Below are positions 31,987-40,986 of a stretch of 64,000 nucleotides of DNA, piece after piece. The notes below the pieces were generated by a model. That model did not search any database and was not told the DNA's origin. It saw only the letters and a list, made by a program, of their open reading frames with translations. Where the stretch lies: assembly GCF_000315625.1 (NCBI RefSeq), contig NW_005434647.1, forward strand, positions 114,103-178,102, read 5' to 3'. The stretch's first letter is position 1, and each line of letters begins with the position of its first letter. This DNA comes from Guillardia theta CCMP2712 (taxonomy: Eukaryota; Cryptophyceae; Pyrenomonadales; Geminigeraceae). Both the position numbers and the translations under genes were made by a program.

Positions 31987-34713
31987 TTACCTCAATGCAG
32001 AAGAGATTGTAAAAGAAACCTGGATTATAGTCAAATGTTTGCTCATGCAAATGACAATCGCCCCTCCCCCGCTATCACCCCTTCCCATCTTTTTCTCCAC
32101 CACTTCCACTCTCGCCTCTTCCTCCTCTTTACTGTACACCATTCCTCCTCCTCCTCCTCCTCCTCTCCCCTCTTCCCTCTCCCTCTTCCCTCTCCCTCTC
32201 CCTCTCCCTCTCCCTTACAAATGCGGCACTTCCGACGTAGTAGTTGACCATTCTCAAGATGAAGCTCAAGACGGAATGCCATCTAGTACCAGATCCCTTG
32301 AAGATGTTCGCCAGCACCTGCTCCTCCTCCTCAGTCTCCTCGTTTGCTCCCTCCCTCCTCTGACCCTCTGTTCCAAGACGCCCTCCATAAACTGGCCGCG
32401 GAAGTTGCTGAAAATGGCCACATAGAGGCCGACGAATCCAGCGACTTTGAGGACGACAGACAAGGGAGTGTAGCCTGCAAGAGTTTCAGACGTGGACCGA
32501 AAGAGGAGGAGAAGGAGGAGGAGGAGGAGAAGGAGGAGGAGGAGGAGAAAGGTGGGGATTGGGGTGACCCAGGGAGGCGGTGGCATGAGGAGAAGCATGA
32601 AGGCAGGGAAGGAAGTGGCAGCCGAGAAGGAGGAGGGGGAAGGAGAATACGATGATAATAAAGATGATGAAAGGATGATGGGAGGAGGAGGAGGAGGAGG
32701 AGGAGGATACAGAGAAGGTCAAGTAGCAGAGACAAGAGGAGGAGGCAACTGTCACCGCTCTCATCTTCGGAGGCGTCAGGTTGAAGGAGGAAGAGGGAGG
32801 GTGAGGGTTTCATCATGCTGGGGCTTTGAATGACTAACGTCGGACTCCTTGCAAATCGCCTCGCGTCGTGACGCTGCTCGCAGTTAGGAATGCCGACAGT
32901 CCCTCCTTCTCCTTCCTCCTCCTCCCCTAACCCCCACCCCTCCCTCTTCTTTCTACTCCCCCTCCTGTGCTCCTTCCATTTGCTGTTCCTCACGTATCCA
33001 GTCTCTATTCTCCATGTCCTTCTGTTCATGCCTCTTGCCAGTCTTCTATCCCCCCCCCNNNNNNNNNNNNNNNNNNNNNNNNNNNNNNNNNNNNNNNNNN
33101 NNNNNNNNNNNNNNNNNNNNNNNNNNNNNNNNNNNNNNNNNNNNNNNNNNNNNNNNNNTCCTCTTTCCCTCCCTCCCTCCTCCCCCCTGCTCTTCCTCCT
33201 CCAAGCACCTGCAATCTTCGCAGCCGCGGAGTGCTGGAGGGACTGATTGCGCTGTGTATCGGGGCTTCCCTCAGCACCTTCCCAGCTCCCCCCCTTCTCG
33301 TCACCTGTAGCTCGTCTTCCCCTTCTGCCCGCTGAACCGAATCCTGCTCCGCACCATCTGTACACCAGCCGACGGTCAGCGCCGTGCGCGGGTCCCCATG
33401 CGTTACCTTCTTGAGGGTTGATAGGAAGAATCGCAGCTGCAGCAGCAGGGAGCTGTAAACGTATCCTGCCACCATGATGAGCCCTCGAGAGCAGCAGCAG
33501 GAGCCTTTGAGACCGCAGACAGACGCGCCAGACCCGATGCTGCCAGCACACAAGTCAGAGGAGGCGGAGGCGGGAGGGAGGGGCCAGGATGAGGCGGTTG
33601 ATGGGAGCGAAGGAACCCTTAGCAAGCTGGAAAATTGTGGTGGAGAGACGAAACGTGGGAGAGCCAGGAGCGGATGGAAGGATGGAGGAGGAGAAGTAGC
33701 AAGGGATGCAGACGGGGGAAGCAGGGAGTAGCACATGAACAGAGCTGGCATGGGCTTGAGGTAAGCAAAGAGTCTCTGTCCTGCTGCTTCAGCCTCCGGG
33801 TCATCACGGAAGTACAAGAGGAACCTGAAGAGCAGAAAACGGGGGAGCGTCTTGGTTTGGCCTCTGCGGCAAGATCAGGAGCTCCTTTCCAGCACAACAT
33901 CCGCCACACCTTCCCAAACACACTAGAAGGGCAGCCGGACAGGAATCTCCCTAGGGCCCCCCGGTCCTCGTCCTGTGTGGAGGCCATGAGAGAATGGCAC
34001 AGGGTCTCTCCCTCTCCAGCTCACATGCGTCTGAACGACCGGAGCAGCGTACACAACGCACGCCAGGCACTGGATCATCACAATGAACAAATCAGCGCTC
34101 TGCAAGCGAGGTCAGCCGTTGACTCTGGCGTCCGCCCAGGAGGGCCCACGGACCACGAGGTCGAGTTGTTGAAGGAACGCTCCTCCTCGTTGCTGTATCT
34201 CCGCCACCGCCTGCATGCTGCAGCCCATGAGCGCCTGCCGACCCGTCAGCTACCATGGCAGGGAGGAGCCCTGGGGGCACCTCAGTGGACATCTTGAGGA
34301 AGAGGTCCTCGTCTGCTAGCATCCTCTGAGCGACATGGGTGAGCACACCGAGCAGAGAGCATCTCCTCTCCTCCTCTCACCCGCCAGATGATCTCGAACC
34401 TCAAAATCCAGCGAAAGTTGTGCGGAAGCTTTGCAAGCGCGGCTGCGTATCTTCCAACGACCTCTCCCGCCACTTCACCTCGTTTCACCGCGGCCGCGAG
34501 AGATTGCGGGATGCTCTCTTGCACTATGCCGCCACGCAGACGTAGCAAAGTCGCACCATGACCGAACGGCTTCTCCCGCTCTCTCGCAAGGAGCATTTGA
34601 AACTTTGTCGGGCATGCCCGTCCGGAAAGAGCATCTGTAGATTTCAACCCCCCCTTCATCTCGGAGAGCAGTACGAGAAGAACAATGATCAACTTGCTTG
34701 TGCTCCAGAACAT
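31987..34713 (-). CDS. RETICULATA-related plastid protein (DUF3411)
   Basis: Firm exons: 34713-34381, 34325-34281, 34234-34154, 34099-34025, one starting at 33972. Later ones include the exon with VVLKVAGFVGLYVAIFSNFR and EGVLEQR (~32475-32370), 32296-32219, and probably 32019-31987. Exons between ~33940 and 33030 are unresolved and one intron contains the N gap. Family landmarks in order: GEVVGRYAAALAKLP, RMLADEDLFLKMSTE, EIQQRGGAFLQQLDLV, RFLSGCPSSVF, YVAIFSNFRGQFMEGVLEQR and SVLSFILRMVNYYVGSAAF. In plants this family sits in the chloroplast envelope and affects leaf-cell development and plastid metabolism; its chemistry is unknown. The N-terminus (MFWSTSKLIIVLLVLLSE) looks like a signal peptide, followed by a basic Ser/Thr stretch and an LRLRGG motif, fitting a bipartite leader for a complex plastid. 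Confidence 0.82.
33059..33158. other. Assembly gap (100 N)
   Basis: Exactly 100 N in the RETICULATA-like gene, flanked by poly-C and CCCTCCCTCC runs. It appears to lie in an intron, but neighbouring exons are unresolved and a lost exon is possible. Confidence 0.95.
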
Positions 34714-35453
34714 AGTTAACTATCTTGCTTCAGCAAGCTTTCGGGTTCATTGTCCCTAGCCTTCCTACTTTGTCTTCCCTCCACCGCGATACAACCCACC
34801 AGATCCTACCTAGAACAATCCACGGCCACCTTCACACAAGCTGGGACCACTCAAGGGCACTTGTCATCTCCTACAGCCTGCATTAACCATACGAAGATGT
34901 TACTGCCTCCTCTGCCGTTGCTGCTCCTACCCAACGCTCCCTGCCCGTCTCGCTCCTACCGAACCCTCCCGCCATTGCGCGCGGCCCCGATAGATTGCTG
35001 GCATAAAACTCAATTTTAAAAAAATGGGCCATGGAGGGGACGAGGGTACTTCCTCGAAAAAAGGGTTCTATCGGGCTACTACCCCCACCCCCACCCCCAC
35101 CCCCACCCCCACCCCCACACCCACACCCCCTCACCCCCCACCCTCCTTGAACCTTCCAAAGTACCCCGTACCCATACTATGTCCTTGATGAATCGCTCGT
35201 CTCTCCAGGTAGGGGTTATCAACCCCCCGCCGCTAACCCCCACCCCACTCCCCCCACCCCAACCCTCCACCCGAAAACAATGGGGTAGCAGGGGTAGCTC
35301 ACTAAGAAGTCTTCTCCAAACGGGCAGCGCCCGGTAACCCTGCCAGCAATTTTTCAATCCTGCAACCCCGGGGGGTATAGAGTGAGTATTTCCTATGTGT
35401 CGTTCTAATTAATACCTGCTATCATGTCCTGTCTCTTATCCCCAGCAGTCGCC
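34714..35453. other. Divergent intergenic region with CCCCCA and TACCCC island
   Basis: Between the RETICULATA-like and WW gene starts. Positions 34770-34990 are ordinary. A C-rich island (35085-35330) includes a tandem CCCCCA array at about 35091-35145 and repeated TACCCC words. No gene seen. Confidence 0.6.
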
Positions 35454-36611
35454 ATGAAGCAGGGGACGACAGTCTTGGCGGAGATACCGGGAGACTACGA
35501 GCCATCGGAGGAGGGTAGAGCATGGCATGCAGCTCCTTGCTCCTGCTGACGTCTACGTCGACAGAAGTAACAGATTATGCCAAGTGGCTGGGTATCGACA
35601 CCGCCCAGGAGCAGAGCCTCATGTGGATAGCCAGGGAAGGTATCAAGGCGCCTCTCCCCCAAGGATGGAAAGCCTGCAAGTCGTCGTCGGGTGACATCTA
35701 CTACTTCAACTTCGAGACCAGCGAAAGCATGTAGCATTCTCCCTCTACATGCCGATACTTGTGCTGAAGTGAGGCCGGTTCTCAGGTGGGAACACCCACT
35801 CGACAACAAGTACAGACAGCTGTGCAGGAGGGAGCGCGAGAAGGCGAGGACAGCAAGCTAGATGAGGCCCGACCCAAGCAATCTGATATATGTTGTGTTG
35901 TGTGCAGATGGCAGAGGAGAAGGTCCAGTGCAGCGTGACGGAAATGAGGGAAACAGAGCAGAGGAAGGTACAGGGCATGATGTTGAGTGCCGCGATGTTG
36001 AACTTGTGCTTGAATGCAGATCCGTGAGCTTGAGATAGCGAGTAGCGAGAGAATCCGCAAGAAGAAGCAAGAGCTGGAGGAGTTGGAGAGGAGAGAGGTT
36101 CCCGCCCTGCCTCCTCTCTTTCCAGCACCTCACACAAAGCCAGATGGTCAAGGTCGAGCAGGAGGCGCAGGTTCAGCTGCAGAAGAAGAAGAGGATACAA
36201 TCGGGCAAGAGCAGAGAAACCAAAGAAGTGGCCCAGACAGCAGATGGCTCAGGGGTTAGCGAGGCATCGAATGGTATCGCGGAGCAGGATCGGGCAGCAG
36301 AGCAGCACAGGGTATACGAGAGTCACCTCAGCACCATGGAAAGGTCTGTCGAGCTTGCAGAAGAGACTCTTTCTCGAGTCTGGGCTGTGATGGATCAGAG
36401 AAGGAGCAACAGGCAGACTGTTGCCACCCAGGCTGGGAGCCCGATGCCAGAGGAGGAGATCCACATCAAGGTTCAGACAGCGGCGCAGATGGGGTTGAGG
36501 GTTAGTGCACAGAGTCTGGAAGCTACTCGCTCCCGCAGCAGCCTTGCACTTTGTGCAGCCTTGGGTTGTATTGTGGGGTATTGGATTGCGTCAAGGAGGG
36601 CAAGAGGATGA
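35454..36611 (+). CDS. CEP164-like WW-domain coiled-coil protein with C-terminal membrane tail
   Basis: Six exons (35454-35514, 35565-35730, 35786-35843, 35908-35967, 36020-36097, 36144-36611) give 296 residues. The first ~100 match the N-terminus of CEP164, a distal-appendage protein of basal bodies: YEPSEEEVTDYAKWLGID, LMWIAREGIKAPLPQGWKAC and the WW core SGDIYYFNFETSESMWEHPL. In CEP164 this region recruits TTBK2. Charged coiled-coil segments follow (MAEEKVQCSVTEMRETEQRK; IRELEIASSERIRKKKQELE). The chain ends in a hydrophobic helix (SLALCAALGCIVGYWIA) and SRRARG, which looks like a tail anchor. CEP164 is much longer and has no such tail. The third intron would need a GC donor (AAG/GCGAGG); if unused, translation stops at 35861 and a separate coiled-coil gene may begin at the ATG at 35908. 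The ending close to IspH is convergent. Confidence 0.7.
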
Positions 36612-36768
36612 TAGAATGTACAAGGTAAGGAAATGTTGTGTGGTAGTAGAGCAGTGCGCTTGATGTAAGAAACTCGGTTTATTGGCGCCGTGTCTGCACA
36701 AACGAAGCAATTCAGGCGCTGTCAATGTTGAACATAGTACAATGAGGTTCTCGAGCTTCGGACAAGGC

Positions 36769-38355
36769 TCAAGCAATCGCTCCATCCTTCTCCAGCGCCT
36801 TGAGCATCAGCACTCGCTCCACAGACTCCTGCAGATATCTGTCTGGGGTGGAGGCCCCACTGGTCACACCGACGGTGACCTTGCCCTTGGGCAAGAAGTC
36901 CTTGGTCACAGTGATTGTGCCGTCGGTCTCCCTGTGCTCGATGCTTCCGTCCTCGCGGATGCGGTGGGCCATGTCGATGTGGTAGCCGACCTTGCCGTTC
37001 ATGTGAACAATCTCGAGGAGATGTCCAGTGTTGGAGCTGTCCCACCCACCCACGATGAGGTAGAAGTCAACGCTATCGTCCCTGATCAGATCGTTGATCG
37101 CGTCCTGCCTCTCTTGAGTGGCATCGCAGATAGTGTCTAGCGCCATGAAATGCACATTGACGTTCTCGGGACCAAACTTCTTCAACATGGTGCGTTCGAA
37201 GAGCTTGGCGATGGCAGCCGTCTCCTCCTTGTACATGGTTGTCTGGTTGGCAATCCCGACCTTCTTCAGATCGCGATCAGGATCAAACCCAGAGGAGCAA
37301 GCGTTCTTGAACTTTGCCATGAACTCCTCCTTATTGCCTCCGTTGAGAATGTAGTTGGTCACGTACTTGGCCTCCTCCATATCCTTGATGATTATGTAGG
37401 TATCCGCCATGGATGCCGTTGCGATGCTCTCCTCGTGGGCCCACTTCCCGTGGATCACAGACGTCATGTCCTTCCTCCTGTGAGTGTCCACTGCATTCCA
37501 CACCTTGCTCACCCATGGACACGTGGTGTCCACGATCCTACATCCCTTGGAGTCGAGAAGCTAGCAACGGCAAGTAAGAAACAGGTCCAGGGTCAGCAGA
37601 GGCGTTCATACCTGCATCTCTTCCAGCGAGGCCCCGAAGGCAGGAAGGACAACAACGTCGCCCTCCTTGACATCCGAGAAGTCCTTCACACCGCCGTTGA
37701 CAGGCACGAAGTTATATCCCATGTCCTTCAGTCGGCCGTTGACTCCTGGGTTGTGGATGATCTCGTTGGTGATGTGGATCTTGTCGTCCTTGTAGAAGGA
37801 CCTCGCCTCGTACGCCATGGCGACTGCTCGTTCCACTCCCCAGCAAAAGCCGTAGGACTCTGCGAGCTTGATCACTACATTGTTCCTCTCAATCACGTTA
37901 TTGTTCTCCTTGAGCTCCTTCACCATGTCCGAGGTGAACTCCTCCACCATCATGCCCTGGACCTCCTCCTTGGTCTCACCGAACCCTCTTCGATTGAAGT
38001 TCTCTGACGCTACAATCCTCCTACGTTCCGCACGCTTGTCCAACTTTGCGCCCTCGGACATGCGCAGGAAGCAGGCAGAGCGGGACCTCAGAGGCGGGAC
38101 AGGAGAGCGACCCTTGAGAGAGCCCATGCCAGAACCGACAGAGGATGATGGCCCTCGAGCTTGCAGGGGGTGAGGGGAAGGGATGGGGAGGAGCTGGAAG
38201 GCGCCAGCGGTGGCAGCGAGGCATGAAAGAGCAGCGCTCGCACCATGTCGGCCTCCCTGGGTCTTTGGTGGTAGGTGGGGTGGTACACTGTTTGTGGAGG
38301 GATAAGGGTTGTGATGAACGGGTGGTACAAGAATACACATCAATCGACTAAACAT
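36769..38355 (-). CDS. ispH: 4-hydroxy-3-methylbut-2-enyl diphosphate reductase (HDR), plastid
   Basis: Two exons (38355-37612, 37560-36769) give 511 residues. IspH is the last enzyme of the plastid MEP pathway; it uses a 4Fe-4S cluster to reduce HMBPP to IPP and DMAPP. The three cluster cysteines lie in ESYGFCWGVERAV, VDTTCPWVSKVW and LDTICDATQERQ. HITNEIIHNPGVN, AHEESIATA, GVTSGASTPD and the C-terminal helix are in place. Length and the ~130-residue extension before VIKLAESYGFCWG fit the cyanobacterial/plant type. SAALSCLAATAGAFQLLP resembles a signal peptide ending before Phe, the residue typical at that site in cryptophyte and other secondary plastid leaders. The start is unsure: the in-frame ATG at 38355 precedes a Pro/His-rich stretch lying in a G-run island, and an undetected upstream exon joining near 38256 is possible. 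Confidence 0.92.
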
Positions 38356-39426
38356 AGGTAATGTAACTATAAGTTATTTTTTCCAGGTAGAAATTTGAGA
38401 TTTTGCGGGGGTATCCTTCAAAATTTACAGGAAGATGCCACCCCTTCACAAAAAGAGCGTGTTTCTGTGACGGGGAACATGGTAGGGTACCAAGGCTATG
38501 GGTGGGGATGGGTAGGGGTGCTAGGGGTGGAGATAATGGGGTAGTATTGAGAGGTAAGGGATCAAGGGGTAGGGTAGCTTTCAGCAGGGGGGTTGTTGAA
38601 ACTCGGGGTCATGGGTAGGGGTGGGTAGGGGTAGAGAGTTCTTTTCTGGGGATGAGGGCCAAACGAGGAGGGCTTGAGAGGAGATGAGGGATGGCCCGCT
38701 GCCTTCCAGTCTTTTGGTCGGGTTTGAAGGAGAATGTAGGGGTGGTGTGACTATCGAGCGGGTGGGTGCTTAACAGGTAGGGGTTCACAGGGTAGTAGAT
38801 TGTACCAGATTTTTGTTGTTACAAAGGGTGGGTGGAACTTTTCAACGTTATGGGTAGGGTGGAGAAACACAGCCGTTTTTAGATTCAGCAGTGGTTGAGA
38901 GGGGGGTAGGGGTGAGGCAGGACCATGGATCTACCCCTCTTCAAGGCTGCAACTCCGGGGTAGGGGTTGAATGGTTGACGGGTGGGGAGCTCGAGGAGAA
39001 AAATGTTTCCAGCGGCTAGAAGCGGCTGGCAGAGAGCAAAAATGGCGGGGGAGAGGGAGGAGGAGCAGGGAGACTGCAGGAGTGAGAGTGAGAGACAAGT
39101 GCCTTCAAGACACAGCGGTGTACGAATTAACTATGATGCGATGAAAGATGGGTTGGTGGAAAGATAATCATTGTGAATGGTGAATCGATGGCAGGCGGAA
39201 GACGGTGGTTGGGTGCACGAACGTCCGGGAGGGTGGTTGGAGTGAGGGAGATAGGAAGGAAAACGTTGAGGGATTGGTACAGCAGTTGAGGGTTTGGATA
39301 TTGATGATAAGAGAAGAGCACGGGTAAAGAGACGTGCACGAGTTGATGTATTGATTCGGCAAGGCATAACAATATTTTGGAGGCTGAACTTGTTTTCCTT
39401 TCAGGTACGCAAGAAAGCTTTTCACC
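38356..39426. other. Divergent intergenic G-run island
   Basis: Positions 38255-38990 are rich in GGGGTAG, GGGTGGG and GGTAGGG on the plus strand, with no credible frame. Positions 39000-39420 are ordinary sequence with a polypyrimidine-AG at 39404, possibly a 5'-UTR intron acceptor of the next gene. Confidence 0.6.
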
Positions 39427-39885
39427 ATGGTGAGGGTATATGGAACTTCTCAAGAAATGGAGATTGAAGGAAACTACAAGGGGGCTCGCTATACTGGCCT
39501 CGTCAAGGCTGTTTTGGTCAGCACAATGGCCCTAGCTGCAGTTGTTGCAACCATCTTCATGTTCGGAGCAGAGACGCCTGTCTCGACCAATAGCGTCAAA
39601 GTAGTGCCAATGAACGGCTGGCATCTTTCTGGGCGAGTCGCAAGGAGGGAGATGCAGAATTATTTCAACAAGAGGGATTTCAAGGACGAGGCGAAAAATT
39701 TGGAATCCTTCGTTTCTGAACATCCGTTTTTCTCGAATGTCCGCCGTGTACCCATGCCGAGCCACGCTCGACATTTTCGTGTTTTCGGAGCTCCTCATTC
39801 GCAGTATCGAAATGGTCTTGGATCCAAGAGAGTCCATCACAGAACCACTCCTCAGGATCATGCGGAAGAGACTCGTAAGGTCTAA
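39427..39885 (+). CDS. Small single-pass membrane protein, unknown
   Basis: A 152-residue frame starts at an ATG in a favourable context (ACCATGGTG). Residues ~23-47 form one clear membrane segment (LVKAVLVSTMALAAVVATIF). The N-terminal 22 residues are short and polar. The remainder is basic, with a His/Arg-rich end (VHHRTTPQDHAEETRKV). No family recognised. The AAG/GTCTAA at the stop could be a donor, so the last residues are uncertain. An AATAAA lies at 40015-40020, in a plausible polyadenylation place. It is divergent from IspH. Confidence 0.5.
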   Translation: MVRVYGTSQEMEIEGNYKGARYTGLVKAVLVSTMALAAVVATIFMFGAETPVSTNSVKVVPMNGWHLSGRVARREMQNYFNKRDFKDEAKNLESFVSEHPFFSNVRRVPMPSHARHFRVFGAPHSQYRNGLGSKRVHHRTTPQDHAEETRKV

Positions 39886-40014
39886 CATCTTGCTCTCCGT
39901 TGTATCTTGTCCTCTACCGATGTGCGCTGTCGCGTTCATGCCGGCATACGAGTACAAGTGATGTATCAGTAAGAGAAAGAAGCATTCGATTGTGGAATCT
40001 GATGCTTGTTGTAC

Positions 40015-40020
40015 AATAAA
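40015..40020 (+). terminator. AATAAA polyadenylation-type signal
   Basis: AATAAA lies 130 bases after the stop of the small membrane protein, followed by a T-rich stretch (TTTGTTTGCTTAGTTT). Position and context fit; no transcript evidence. Confidence 0.35.
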
Positions 40021-40223
40021 GGTCGAATGCTTTGTTTGCTTAGTTTACATTCAGCAGCCAATTATCGGGTATTGACAGCAATCAATTCATCCTCGTCCTA
40101 ATTTCAAAGCACGGCAGAACATCCATGTCTGCGTGAGCAATGTGGTTGGCCTTGTCTAGACACAAGTTCGGCCTTATTGTTTGTATTCGCCAGGTCTCGG
40201 AATGTTAGTACCTGTTTCAACAA

Positions 40224-40986
40224 TCAGTGGGTAGTCCTATTCAGGCCTTGCTTCTTACGGAACACGGACACTGGCACATCTTCGTCATCGCCCTTCATAT
40301 CTACGAACTTTCGAACTTCCGTTGTACTACATGTAGGAAGGTTAGCTTCATATAAGTTGGATTTGCCAACACGCGATGCAAAAGCGTGCAGAACAAGTCA
40401 CGAATCAACGAAGCTGTGGTGATCACCTGGACAATATTTTGTTGTCAAGCACCGCTTGCAGGTATGTGGTCAACATTCTCTGCCTCTCTTCGATAACCTG
40501 CGACACCAGTGATTGCGTTGAAACCCACGTGTTGTCTGTCCCACTTTGCTGCTCTGTGAACCCACTATCACCTTCTTGGGCAACGGTGGAAAGGGTCGAG
40601 TTGGCTTTCCAAACATCTTCCCTTTGAGTCAGAAGCTCCATATCTCAGTAACAGCAATCATCATGTACTTGTAACAATTTTTGATGAAGATCCACAAAGT
40701 CGCTGTATCTTCGTGTTACCTTCAAATCAAATCAATTACAAAAAGGTTTACAAGGCATGATATCCCCACCTTCCATGTCTGCCCCGTGGAAGTAAGAATC
40801 TCAAAAACATATGCTGTATGCCCGGTTCCTGGATTTAGACTCAGACCTTGAAAACTATATGGTTTCCGAATACATACCAGGGAGAGAAACACCAAAGCAC
40901 ATTCTTCCTGGATTCTTCTGAGCGGTTCGCGGCTGTTTCCCGAGCAAGTCAAGGAACAGAGTTGTATTGAACGTTCGAAACCTGAG
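40224..40986 (-). CDS. PX-domain (phosphoinositide-binding) protein, C-terminal part
   Basis: Six exons chain in phase: 40986-40878, 40828-40770, 40719-40669, 40616-40572, 40497-40427, 40326-40224. They read GRMCFGVSLPGTGHTAYVFE, ILTSTGQTWK-VTRRYSDFVD, LHQKLLQ-MFGKPTRPFPPLP, KK-VIEERQRMLTTYLQAVL and DNKILSSTTEVRKFVDMKGD. This is a full PX domain: RRYSDF basic site, Pro-rich loop, then the membrane-insertion and helix region. PX domains bind PI3P or other phosphoinositides on endosomes, as in sorting nexins. The protein ends ~20 residues after the domain. Upstream exons must exist because 40986 is an internal acceptor; spliced-looking segments at ~41100-41210 (VFDHDHNLRLSVQSSGTMMH) and ~42820-43340 are candidates, but a TACCCC island at 41880-42320 separates the latter and they may be another gene. 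Confidence 0.75.
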
